Source of the DNA: Candidatus Fermentibacterota bacterium
Lineage (GTDB): Bacteria; Fermentibacterota; Fermentibacteria; Fermentibacterales; JCC-6
Assembly (NCBI GenBank): GCA_014728175.1
Contig: WJMA01000017.1
Span: 186,001 to 250,000 of the forward strand
Direction: 5' to 3'
Length of the DNA stretch: 64,000 bases
The notes below the pieces were generated by a model that saw only the letters and a program-made list of their open reading frames with translations, was not told the origin of the DNA and ran no database searches. This document shows positions 38,572 through 47,037 of the stretch, piece by piece. A program made the position numbers and the translations under genes. Within the stretch, counting starts at the first letter, position 1. The number at the start of each line of letters is the position of its first letter.

Positions 38572-38885
38572 CGCCTTACCTCCATATCCTCGAACTGGTA
38601 AACTTCTCTATCCACGCCGACGGTCTCCCACCTCGGATCGTGGACCAGCCGGCACGCCCCATCCATCATCGACGAGGCCCTGGAGGCCGACCCGGAAATG
38701 CAGCCGATCGCTATCCAGGCTCTTTGGACCATGTTCGTCGGGCCCACCACCGCCACTGAGAATCCCCGTTTCCGGAGCCTGTCCATCAATGACTTCAGCG
38801 GGGCTCGCCGTTCCTTGAGGGACCTGTAGCCGGGAAAGTACATCTCCACGACCGCGACCCCCATGAATACGCCTATCTGGGACAT
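38568..38885 (-). CDS. DUF503 (YlxP-like) protein
   Basis: [57 protein letters not shown]. Confidence 0.88.
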   Translation of the reverse strand: MSQIGVFMGVAVVEMYFPGYRSLKERRAPLKSLMDRLRKRGFSVAVVGPTNMVQRAWIAIGCISGSASRASSMMDGACRLVHDPRWETVGVDREVYQFEDMEVRR

Positions 38886-38909
38886 CGAACCTCCCGAAGG
38901 GTCTTAGGC

Positions 38910-40262
38910 CTAGAAGATAATGGCCAGCCCCAGGCCCAGAAGCAGGAGGTAGCCGAAGGAGTCGGTGAAGGCGGTGACTATGATGTTGCTGCCCAGGGCA
39001 GGATCACGGCCGATCGCCCTGAGTAGAAGGGGTATGGTGGCCCCTACGATTCCGGCCAGGGCCAGGTTGAGTACCATCGCGCAGAAGACGACCATGCCCA
39101 GGAGGAGGGAGCGTTCACCGCCGGTGGTCAGCACGGCGATCACTGCTGCCGCCGTTCCTCCCACCAGCCCCAAAAACAGCCCCACCGCCGCCTCCTTAAG
39201 GATGGCTTTGAGGCCGGAGGAGAACTCCAACTCTCCCAGGGCGATTCCTCTGGTGATCACTATGAGGGACTGGTTTCCCGCGTTGCCGCCCATACCGGCC
39301 ACCACCGGCATGAAGGCGGCCAGGGTGGCGAACTGGGCTATAGTGCTCTCGAACAGCCTGACCACGGTGGAGGCCAAGAAGGCGGTCCCCAGGTTGATCC
39401 AAAGCCAGGGGAACCGCTTCATGAAAGCGGTGGAGACGGGGGTGAAGACGCGGTCGGCCTCGGACAGCCCGGCCAGGCGATACATGTCCTCGGTCGCCTC
39501 TTTCTCCATCACGTCGAACAGGCTGTCTCCGGGTATCACGCCCACCAGCTTGTGGGAGTCATCAACGACCGGAACGGCCAACAAGTTGTAACGCTTAGCT
39601 ATGGATGCGGCCTCCTCCCGGTCGGTGTGCACGTGGACAGTGAACGGATCGGTGAGCATAAGCTCCCGCACCGGAGTGTTCGGAGGGCAGGTGACCATTC
39701 TTCTCAGGGGTATCACCCCGGCCAGCTTGCCGTCCTCCTCCAGCACGTAGACGTACAGCGGAGCCTCCACCCGCTCGCTCTGCTGTCTGATCTCCTCCAC
39801 CGCCTCCCTGGCGGTGGTGGTGGTGCTGACGGACATGAAGCTGTTGGTCATCCAGTGGCCGGAGGAGTCTTCGGGATATATGAGCAACTGCTCCAGTGAG
39901 TTGCGGGTGGAGGCGGCAAGTTTGTCCAGTATTTTCTCATGCCGCTCGACGGGAATGGTGGATAGGAATTGCAGGGCGTCGTTGGGATCGAGGTTCTCCA
40001 GGATGCGGACGATCCTCTCGTCCTCCAATTGCTCCAGGACGTCCTGTAGGATGCCCTCGGGTAGCTCGGCCAGAACCTCCCCCGCCTTCTTCTGGCCAAA
40101 CAGCACGCTGAGGAGGGTCGCGGTCTCTGTGGTGGCCAGGCTGGCGAATATCTCCGCGATGTCCGCGGGGTGGAGCTTGCCGAGCGCTACCGCGGCCCGA
40201 TTGACAGCACCGCTGGCCAGCAGCTTCCGGATGTAATCGACGTGCGTATGCGTAAGCCTCAT
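38910..40262 (-). CDS. mgtE: Magnesium transporter MgtE
   Basis: LHPADIAEIFASL; CBS domains; C-terminal MPVVAGMGGNAGNQSLIVITRGIALGE. Confidence 0.95.
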   Translation of the reverse strand: MRLTHTHVDYIRKLLASGAVNRAAVALGKLHPADIAEIFASLATTETATLLSVLFGQKKAGEVLAELPEGILQDVLEQLEDERIVRILENLDPNDALQFLSTIPVERHEKILDKLAASTRNSLEQLLIYPEDSSGHWMTNSFMSVSTTTTAREAVEEIRQQSERVEAPLYVYVLEEDGKLAGVIPLRRMVTCPPNTPVRELMLTDPFTVHVHTDREEAASIAKRYNLLAVPVVDDSHKLVGVIPGDSLFDVMEKEATEDMYRLAGLSEADRVFTPVSTAFMKRFPWLWINLGTAFLASTVVRLFESTIAQFATLAAFMPVVAGMGGNAGNQSLIVITRGIALGELEFSSGLKAILKEAAVGLFLGLVGGTAAAVIAVLTTGGERSLLLGMVVFCAMVLNLALAGIVGATIPLLLRAIGRDPALGSNIIVTAFTDSFGYLLLLGLGLAIIF

Positions 40263-40426
40263 CGGACGTCCCTTTCGCAGGTCAACGTAACGTACTCAAT
40301 GGAGGAGCACTGTCAACGAGGGAGACCGACCGGCTAGCGGAGAGGGCCGAGGATGCTTATAGATTACCCTTGGGTTGTATAGGCGGTTGTCCACCCTTTG
40401 TCCGATTCTTCCCGAAAGGAGAGTAG

Positions 40427-41023
40427 ATGGAGTACTCTTCCCTCATAGACAAGGTCAAGATGGTGATAACCAAGCCCAGAGACTTCTTCGAGAGGGCGGT
40501 CGGAGAGCCCGTCACCCTCCCCGAGCTGATCCGGAGCTACGTGGTCGTGCTGGCCGCCGTCCCGGCCGTAGGGCACCTGATCGGTCTGGGAGTTGTAGGC
40601 AGGTCTTTCATGGGGCACCACGTGACCCTGGGCATGAAGTATACCATCCCTTACGTGATTCTCTGGTACCTGCTGACGGTGGTCATGGCGGGCGTGGTGT
40701 CCTTCCTTTCCTCGAAGCTGGCCCCCAACTTCGGGGGAAAGGAAGACCTGGCCTCCTCGGCCAAGGCCGTTATCTACTCCTACACCCCGGCCTGGGTGGC
40801 CGGCGTGTTCTACATCATCCCCGCCCTGGGCTGGATAGCCCTGGTGGCGGGGCTGTACTCCCTGTACCTGCTGTATTTGTCCGCGGGTATCGTGATAGGA
40901 GTGCCGGAGAACAAGAAGGTCGGCTTCGTGGTCATACTGGTGGTGGCGTCCGTAGTCGCCTGGATACTGGTGGGCGCGATAGCGCAGGCCACGATGCCCG
41001 GACCGGCGCGGCACGTCTTCTGA
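40427..41023 (+). CDS. YIP1-family membrane protein
   Basis: PRDFFERAV.., five hydrophobic segments, LGWIALVAGLYSLYLLYLSAGIVIGVPENKK. Confidence 0.8.
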   Translation: MEYSSLIDKVKMVITKPRDFFERAVGEPVTLPELIRSYVVVLAAVPAVGHLIGLGVVGRSFMGHHVTLGMKYTIPYVILWYLLTVVMAGVVSFLSSKLAPNFGGKEDLASSAKAVIYSYTPAWVAGVFYIIPALGWIALVAGLYSLYLLYLSAGIVIGVPENKKVGFVVILVVASVVAWILVGAIAQATMPGPARHVF

Positions 41024-41043
41024 AACCCTGTCGACGACGGTCA

Positions 41044-41073
41044 TTGACAGGTTCGGAGGCCAGGCGGTAACGT
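41044..41073 (+). promoter_or_regulatory. Candidate sigma-70 promoter for PilZ gene
   Basis: TTGACA at 41044, 18-nt spacer, TAACGT at 41068. Confidence 0.4.
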
Positions 41074-41103
41074 AGACTAGTACTCATCCCGTAAGGAGTT
41101 GCG

Positions 41104-41454
41104 ATGGCCCAATCCAACACCGAGGATCGGCGTCATTATCCGCGCGCTGACCTGGAGTTCGATGTCAGCATAGACAGCGCCGAGATGCCGGAGCTGCCGG
41201 TGAAGGCTCTCAACCTCAGCGCCTCGGGCATATACTGCGTAAGCACGGAGCGACTCGGGGAACTGACCAGGGTGAATCTGGCTTTAAGAATCGAGGATGA
41301 GGATATGGAGATAAAGGCCCGGGCGGTGGTCATCCGTGAGGAGCAGCTGCCCAACGGCAATTACGGTATAGGGATGTTCTTCACCAGCATAGCCGACGAA
41401 GACAGAGCGACCATAGCCGAGCTGGTCGCGGAGATAACCCAGGAGCCTGATTGA
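41104..41454 (+). CDS. PilZ domain protein (c-di-GMP receptor)
   Basis: RRHYPR (RxxxR) and NLSASG (NxSxxG) motifs. Confidence 0.92.
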   Translation: MAQSNTEDRRHYPRADLEFDVSIDSAEMPELPVKALNLSASGIYCVSTERLGELTRVNLALRIEDEDMEIKARAVVIREEQLPNGNYGIGMFFTSIADEDRATIAELVAEITQEPD

Positions 41455-42545
41455 GCGAAATGAGAGAGAAGCTGATCATCGTATCGTCCATACTGGTGCT
41501 TGCGGGCCTTGTGCGGGCCGACAAGTACGCCGGAGAGTTCATGTACATCGGTGCCGGGGCCCGGGCCCTGGCCATGGGGGGAACCTTCACCGCCCTGGCC
41601 GACGACGCGACGGCCGGATACTGGAATCCGGCCGGTCTGGTACATCTGAAGGGCAGGCAGGCTCAGCTGATGCACTCCGAGCGCTTCGGAGGCCTGATAA
41701 GCTACGACTATCTGTCCTACGCCGGGTCGATGGGAGGCAGCTCGGTGGGCGCCAGCCTGTTCAGGACCGACGCGGGAGACGTCGCCAACACTACCCGGCT
41801 GGACTTCTACGACACCGGCTCCGACGGCGTGTTCGGGGAGGACGGAACGGGTGAGCCCGGAGACGCCGGCAACGACGACTACGACCCCGAGACCAACCCG
41901 GAAGGCACCGAGGGCAACGGGCAATGGGATCCCGGGGAGGAGCTGATCTACGACGAGGGCAGAATAACCTACCAGAGTTGCGTCGATTGGGCGCTCTACC
42001 TGTCCTGGTCCAGAAACTTTCTGGAGAACTTCTCCGCCGGGTCCTCGGTCAAGCTGATTCGAAGAGGGATAATGGACCACAGCGCCTGGGGGATGGGATT
42101 GGACCTGGGTGCCCAGTGGAGGCCCTCCGAGGTCCTCTCCACCGGGATCACCGTGCAGGACGTCTTCGGAACCTATCTATTCTACGACAACGGTCACAGC
42201 GAGACCGTCACCCCGACGGTGAAGCTGGGTCTGGCTACCACCTGGCCCATTCGCAGATTCGGTTCTTCCATCACCTTCTCCATGGACGGGGACTTCCGGT
42301 TCGAGGGTAGAAGGGCCACCTCGCAGTACCACTTGGGCGGTATGAGCCTGGACACCCATCTGGGCCTGGAGATACTGATCAAGGATGCGGTGGGGCTTCG
42401 CCTGGGGTCGTCCGAGGGAAGCATGACCGCCGGCCTGGGTCTCACGATCGGCCTTATGGGCCACCCGGTCTCCGTGGACTACGCATTCCTCGGACACGAG
42501 GAGCTGGACAACACCCACCGGGTCTCTCTAGGGGTGGGATTCTAG
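41451..42545 (+). CDS. PorV/UPF0164-like outer-membrane beta-barrel protein
   Basis: YIGAGARALAMGGTFTALADDATAGYWNPAGLV; C-terminal YAFLGHEELDNTHRVSLGVGF. TTG 41451 or ATG 41460 start. Confidence 0.88.
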   Translation: MSEMREKLIIVSSILVLAGLVRADKYAGEFMYIGAGARALAMGGTFTALADDATAGYWNPAGLVHLKGRQAQLMHSERFGGLISYDYLSYAGSMGGSSVGASLFRTDAGDVANTTRLDFYDTGSDGVFGEDGTGEPGDAGNDDYDPETNPEGTEGNGQWDPGEELIYDEGRITYQSCVDWALYLSWSRNFLENFSAGSSVKLIRRGIMDHSAWGMGLDLGAQWRPSEVLSTGITVQDVFGTYLFYDNGHSETVTPTVKLGLATTWPIRRFGSSITFSMDGDFRFEGRRATSQYHLGGMSLDTHLGLEILIKDAVGLRLGSSEGSMTAGLGLTIGLMGHPVSVDYAFLGHEELDNTHRVSLGVGF

Positions 42546-42555
42546 CTATCCCCGG

Positions 42556-43161
42556 ATGATCGAGTACAGGGGAGAGGTCCTTCGCAAAGCGATTCACGTA
42601 GGATCCATAGTGATCCCCGTGGCCGTTGCTCTCATGAGCAAGACCCTGGTGGTCATGATCCTGGCCGCCATAGCCCTGGCCCTCCTTATGTTCGATCTGT
42701 TAAAGGCCCATCACAGACCCTTCAAGAGCCTTTTTCTGGCCGTTTTCGGGAAAATGCTCAGAAGGCGGGAGGAGGAAGGCTCCATGACCGCCTCCACCAT
42801 AGTGGTGGCCTCCGCCGCTCTCACCGTTTTCGTGTTTCGCCAGGAGATCGCGGTGGCGGCCCTGGCGTACCTGAGCCTGGGTGACAGCGCGGCAGCCCTA
42901 GTAGGAAGGAACTGGGGACGAGTGAGCCTGGTGGGAGGAAGGACCCTGGAGGGTAGCCTCGCCGCCCTGATCTCCTGTCTTCTGATCAGTGTCTTCCTGC
43001 TCCTTCTCAATCCGGTGATGGGCTGGAACCTCACTCCACTGGGTCTTCTGGCGGGATCGGTGACGGCCACCCTGGCCGAGCTGGTGGACCTTCCACTGGA
43101 CGACAACCTGCGCATACCGATACTGGCGGGCATAGCCATGGAGCTCGTGGTACCCGGATAG
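42556..43161 (+). CDS. SEC59/dolichol-kinase-like or CDP-diglyceride-synthase-like membrane protein
   Basis: RKAIHVGSIVIPV..; YLSLGDSAAALVGRNWG..GGRTLEGSLA; TLAELVDLPLDDNLRIPI. Confidence 0.82.
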   Translation: MIEYRGEVLRKAIHVGSIVIPVAVALMSKTLVVMILAAIALALLMFDLLKAHHRPFKSLFLAVFGKMLRRREEEGSMTASTIVVASAALTVFVFRQEIAVAALAYLSLGDSAAALVGRNWGRVSLVGGRTLEGSLAALISCLLISVFLLLLNPVMGWNLTPLGLLAGSVTATLAELVDLPLDDNLRIPILAGIAMELVVPG

Positions 43162-44475
43162 ATGTCTGCTTCCCCCGGCAGCTATTTCATCGATGTGTAC
43201 GGATGCCAGATGAACGTCCGGGACGCCGAGCTGATCCGGGGCATACTGGAAGAGGCCGGTCTGCAGGAGACCGAGGATTCGCGGACCGCGGACGTGATCC
43301 TGCTGGTGAGTTGTGCGGTCAGGGAGCATGCGGAGACCAGGGTGCTGGGAAGGCTTACCCAGCTGGCATCTCTGAGAAAGAAGGCCGGGGGTCCATCATG
43401 CATCTGCCTGTGCGGCTGCGTGGCTCGGGAGCACGGAGACGATCTACTGGACAGATTTCCCGGGCTGGACCTGGTGGTCGGGCCCGATTGCTACAGGGAT
43501 CTGCCGGGCCTTATCCGTTCGGGTACCCGGGAAGCGGTCGCGCAATCACGCCGGGAGCATTACGAGAACGTGCCTTCGGTGGGAAGGGCTTTTCCCAGGG
43601 CGTTCGTGACCGTGATGCGGGGCTGTGACAACTACTGCGCGTACTGCATAGTCCCGTTGGTGAGGGGAAGGGAGAGAAGCCGAAGCTTTTCGATGATCCT
43701 GGCAGAGGTGGAGGAGCTCCGTGAGAGGGGCTTCGGCGAGGTTGCGCTGCTGGGTCAGAACGTGAACTCCTACCGCTACCGGGGAACCGGATTCCCCCGG
43801 CTGCTGGACTCGGTCGCGGAGCGTGCGGGAAGAATGTGGGTGAGATTCGTCACCAGCCATCCCAAGGATTTCTCCCAGAACCTGGTGGAGGTCATCGCCG
43901 CAAGGCCCAACGTCTGCAACCAGGTACATCTACCCGTACAGTCGGGAAGCTCTGAGATACTGCGGAGGATGGGCAGGGGCTATACCAGGGAGGATTACCT
44001 CTCCAAGGTCCGAATGCTGCGGCGGGCCGTACCGGACGTGGTTATCTCCACGGACATGATGGCCGGCTTTCCCGGGGAGACCGAGGAGGATTTCCGTAGC
44101 AGCGTGACGTTGCTGGAGGAGGTGGCGTTCGATTACGCGTTCCTGTTCCGCTACTCGGAGCGGAAAGGCACCCGTGCCTGCGGAATGGAGAACGCCGTGC
44201 CGGAGGAGGAGAGGCTGGGGCGTCTGCACGTTCTACAGGAGGTTCAGCGAGGTATCACCCTACGCAGATCCCGCCGGCTGGTGGGCGGCCACAGGAAAGT
44301 ATTGGTGACGGGAGAGGGCAAGATGCCCGGACAACGGATCGGCAGGACGGAAGGGAACCGGGTGGTGGTGCTGGAGGAACCTTCCCTGGATCCGGGCAGT
44401 TTCGCGGAGGTCAGAATAACCGGCGCCGACGGCTGGACGCACATGGGCAGCCTGGAGAGGGTCTGCGATCGCTGA
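43162..44475 (+). CDS. miaB: tRNA-2-methylthio-N6-dimethylallyladenosine synthase
   Basis: DVYGCQMNVRDAE; radical SAM MRGCDNYCAYCIVPLVRGRERSR; QVHLPVQSGSSEILRRMGRGYTREDYL; C-terminal TRAM. Confidence 0.94.
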   Translation: MSASPGSYFIDVYGCQMNVRDAELIRGILEEAGLQETEDSRTADVILLVSCAVREHAETRVLGRLTQLASLRKKAGGPSCICLCGCVAREHGDDLLDRFPGLDLVVGPDCYRDLPGLIRSGTREAVAQSRREHYENVPSVGRAFPRAFVTVMRGCDNYCAYCIVPLVRGRERSRSFSMILAEVEELRERGFGEVALLGQNVNSYRYRGTGFPRLLDSVAERAGRMWVRFVTSHPKDFSQNLVEVIAARPNVCNQVHLPVQSGSSEILRRMGRGYTREDYLSKVRMLRRAVPDVVISTDMMAGFPGETEEDFRSSVTLLEEVAFDYAFLFRYSERKGTRACGMENAVPEEERLGRLHVLQEVQRGITLRRSRRLVGGHRKVLVTGEGKMPGQRIGRTEGNRVVVLEEPSLDPGSFAEVRITGADGWTHMGSLERVCDR

Positions 44476-44488
44476 GTGCCTGCAATCA

Positions 44489-44505
44489 TGCCCCTCATGG
44501 GGGCA
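44489..44505. terminator. Candidate hairpin between convergent miaB and xseB
   Basis: TGCCCC-TCATG-GGGGCA perfect 6-bp stem; no clear T tract. Confidence 0.4.
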
Positions 44506-44508
44506 GGG

Positions 44509-44739
44509 CTAGTCCTCTTCCTTGCCGGCCGCGGCATCTGGCTGCAGGTCTGCCAGTACTTCCTTAACGGTCATCTCCGTGTCCCGCAGGCGTTTGCGGA
44601 GCGATTTTATCAACTCTGCCGCCCGCTTGACCTTGCTCTCCAGCTCGTCTATGGGGCAGTCACTTCTTCCTATCTGGTCGACTATCCGGGTGAGCTCCTC
44701 CATCTGATCCTCGTAACGCTCTTCGCTGTCGTCGGTCAT
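44509..44739 (-). CDS. xseB: Exodeoxyribonuclease VII small subunit
   Basis: YEDQMEELTRIVDQIGRSDCPIDELESKVKRAAELIKSLRKRL; overlaps xseA. Confidence 0.93.
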   Translation of the reverse strand: MTDDSEERYEDQMEELTRIVDQIGRSDCPIDELESKVKRAAELIKSLRKRLRDTEMTVKEVLADLQPDAAAGKEED

Positions 44740-46172
44740 TCCACCTCTCCCGCCTTCTCTTCCGATACGTTTTCTACTCTGGTGGATACGCTACCGTCGG
44801 AAACGGTTACGTCCAACCGGTCACCCTCGCCTATCCCACTGACGCTTCTGACCAGCGTGCCGTCGGAGCGGCGAACCACGGACCAGCCCAGAGCCAGCAT
44901 GTCCTCCGGGCTCCTCCTGCGGACCTCCGATTCCAGCCTTTCCGTGAGAAGCCGCTGTTCGGAGATCCTCTGACGGAGAGCGCTCTCCAGCCTTTCCCCG
45001 AGGGAGTGGAGCCTTTGCCGTTCCATGTCCATCCTGCCCGCCGGAACCAGGTAAGCCAGTCGCTCCACCTCCGTGTCCACTCGTTTCTCCATCCCCCGGA
45101 TCTCCCCGGCGACGGAGTCGCCCAGCCGGTGGAGCAGGCCGTCCAGACCGGCCAGGTCCGTCCTGATCCCGATCTCTGTCAGTTCCCTCAGTCTTTCCGC
45201 CGTCGCCTTCAGCGATGACGACGCCCCGGCCAACCTGGGTAGGCAGATGCTTTGCAGGAGGGACGCCAGCGACTCCACGTCGGTCAGGAATCCCCCGACA
45301 TGATCGACCAGGAGGGAGGCGGCATGGGTGGGGGTCTTGGCGCAGGTGTGGGCCGCATAATCGGGAAGAGTGCTGTCTATCTCGTGTCCGATCGCGCTTA
45401 CCACGGGTCGTGGGCAGGCGGCCACCGCTGTTCCTATGAGCTCATCGTTCAGCCAGTCCAAATCGGCTTGTGAGCCCCCTCCCCTGGTAAGGACCACCAC
45501 GTCCAGGGGAGGATCGATGGTGGCCAGCGCTCTCAGGGATGCCCGTACGGTATCGGCGGCGTCCCTACCCTGCATCGACGCCCAGGAGGCGAATACCTCG
45601 AATGGGAGGTCACTCTCGTCGAGAGTCTTCAGGAAATCTTTGGCAGCGGCGGAGTCCCGGGAGGTAACCAGGCCCACCCTGAGAGGCAGAGAGGACAGCT
45701 CCAGGGAGGGATTCTTCTCCAGCAGACCCTCCCTGCGCAGACGGTCCAGAAGCTTCCGCAGGGCCAACGCGCGCTTGCCGGTGGTCCAGGCCGGGTCAAC
45801 CTTGATTACGTTGAACTGGTACCTTCCACCCCGGGCCCACAGGTCCACCCGACCCAGGACCCTTACGCTCATTCCCTCCACCGGATTGAACGAGATTCCC
45901 TCCCGGGCGAGATCCCTTACCACCTGAGCCTTGGAGCCGGCGAACAGCGCGCAGTCTATCGATGCCTCCGGGAATCCTCCCTCCACCGAGGGATCCACCA
46001 GCTGGAAGTACATGTGTCCCCTTCCGGTGACCCTGGGATTCCCGGAGATCTCTCCCCTGAGCCATACCGGATAGGGGAAAGCGGTTTCCAGCAGCTCTTT
46101 GACCCTTTGGTTCAAGGACAGAACGGTGTAATCGGTGCGGTGGTCAGTAGAGTTCGAGAAGGTATCCTCCAC
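44736..46172 (-). CDS. xseA: Exodeoxyribonuclease VII large subunit
   Basis: TVLSLNQRVKELLE..VWLRGEISG; LTRGGGSQADLDWLNDE; SAIGHEIDSTLPDYAAHTCAKTPTHAA. Confidence 0.96.
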   Translation of the reverse strand: MEDTFSNSTDHRTDYTVLSLNQRVKELLETAFPYPVWLRGEISGNPRVTGRGHMYFQLVDPSVEGGFPEASIDCALFAGSKAQVVRDLAREGISFNPVEGMSVRVLGRVDLWARGGRYQFNVIKVDPAWTTGKRALALRKLLDRLRREGLLEKNPSLELSSLPLRVGLVTSRDSAAAKDFLKTLDESDLPFEVFASWASMQGRDAADTVRASLRALATIDPPLDVVVLTRGGGSQADLDWLNDELIGTAVAACPRPVVSAIGHEIDSTLPDYAAHTCAKTPTHAASLLVDHVGGFLTDVESLASLLQSICLPRLAGASSSLKATAERLRELTEIGIRTDLAGLDGLLHRLGDSVAGEIRGMEKRVDTEVERLAYLVPAGRMDMERQRLHSLGERLESALRQRISEQRLLTERLESEVRRRSPEDMLALGWSVVRRSDGTLVRSVSGIGEGDRLDVTVSDGSVSTRVENVSEEKAGEVE

Positions 46173-46524
46173 CGGTTTCCCCGACGTCGTGTATAACCAG
46201 ATAGGCCGTTCCGGTGTACGGAGCGGTGAGCGTGAAGTCTTCCGGGCCTTCCCTGATCCCCTCGGCTATGGCGTGCTCTCTGGCGTAGTGGTAATCCTCG
46301 CGGTAGGGCAGGGACATGAATCGGTCGAGGTCCATCTCCCGGGATGCCACCACCAGGTCGAAGTCTTGTTCAGTACGGTCCAGATGAAGGATGACCCAGT
46401 AGTCAATGCCCTCCACCATGGAGACCGCGTATATGCAGGTGGCCCCGGGTTGGATGGTGTCCTCCGCCGAGAGCAGGGGGGAGGCGGAGGCAACGATGCA
46501 GATCGTAGTAAGGATCGGAGCCAT
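46144..46524 (-). CDS. Small secreted protein, pre-peptidase C-terminal (PPC)-like fold
   Basis: Signal-like N-terminus; DTIQPGATCIYAV..YWVILHLDRTEQDFDLVVAS..DFTLTAPYTGTAYLVIHDVGETGGGYLLEL. Confidence 0.6.
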   Translation of the reverse strand: MAPILTTICIVASASPLLSAEDTIQPGATCIYAVSMVEGIDYWVILHLDRTEQDFDLVVASREMDLDRFMSLPYREDYHYAREHAIAEGIREGPEDFTLTAPYTGTAYLVIHDVGETGGGYLLELY

Positions 46525-47037
46525 ATTACATCCTCCGGTAGGTTACGGGAGTAATCATCTGTACTGAGCCGGTCGCGGTCAAGCTCCCAAACCTCGTCGG
46601 GCGGGAAAATTCGGAGTGGATTAACCAATAATACACCATAATATGGTTAGTTAACCTTGGGAAGGAAGCGCACGAAGTTTAGTTTCCCATTCTTAAGGAG
46701 CACGAGGGTAGGTATTAAAGCATGATGTTTTAATACTATATTAAACTCGGCTATTCACAACCTCCAACAGATTATGTCCGCTTTATAGGCATTGGTTGGA
46801 TTGAGCGCATCTTTGCGGTCGCCGCGTTAGATGATTCTCGGCCATGTAGGGAATGGTAATGGGGTAAAGGGCCATCCCAAGAGAAAATAAATGAGCCAAC
46901 TATGCTTTCTCGGTAGTGGAAGACCGTTTTCTTTCCGGCACATTCGCGGTTCCTCTTCTTGTCAGAAGAACGTGTGGTTGCATACTTGTAGGTACCGGTG
47001 GTTATAGGATTCCCACCTCGACCGCGATGCACGGGAG
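46525..47037. other. Large AT-rich divergent intergenic region with palindromes
   Basis: 513 bp without a credible ORF, visibly AT-rich; 25-nt near-palindrome 46712..46736 overlapping a second inverted repeat 46727..46746. Confidence 0.7.

Noticed and set aside
46772-47032. 86-aa minus ORF in the AT-rich island
   Set aside because: No recognisable domain or convincing RBS; treated as non-coding
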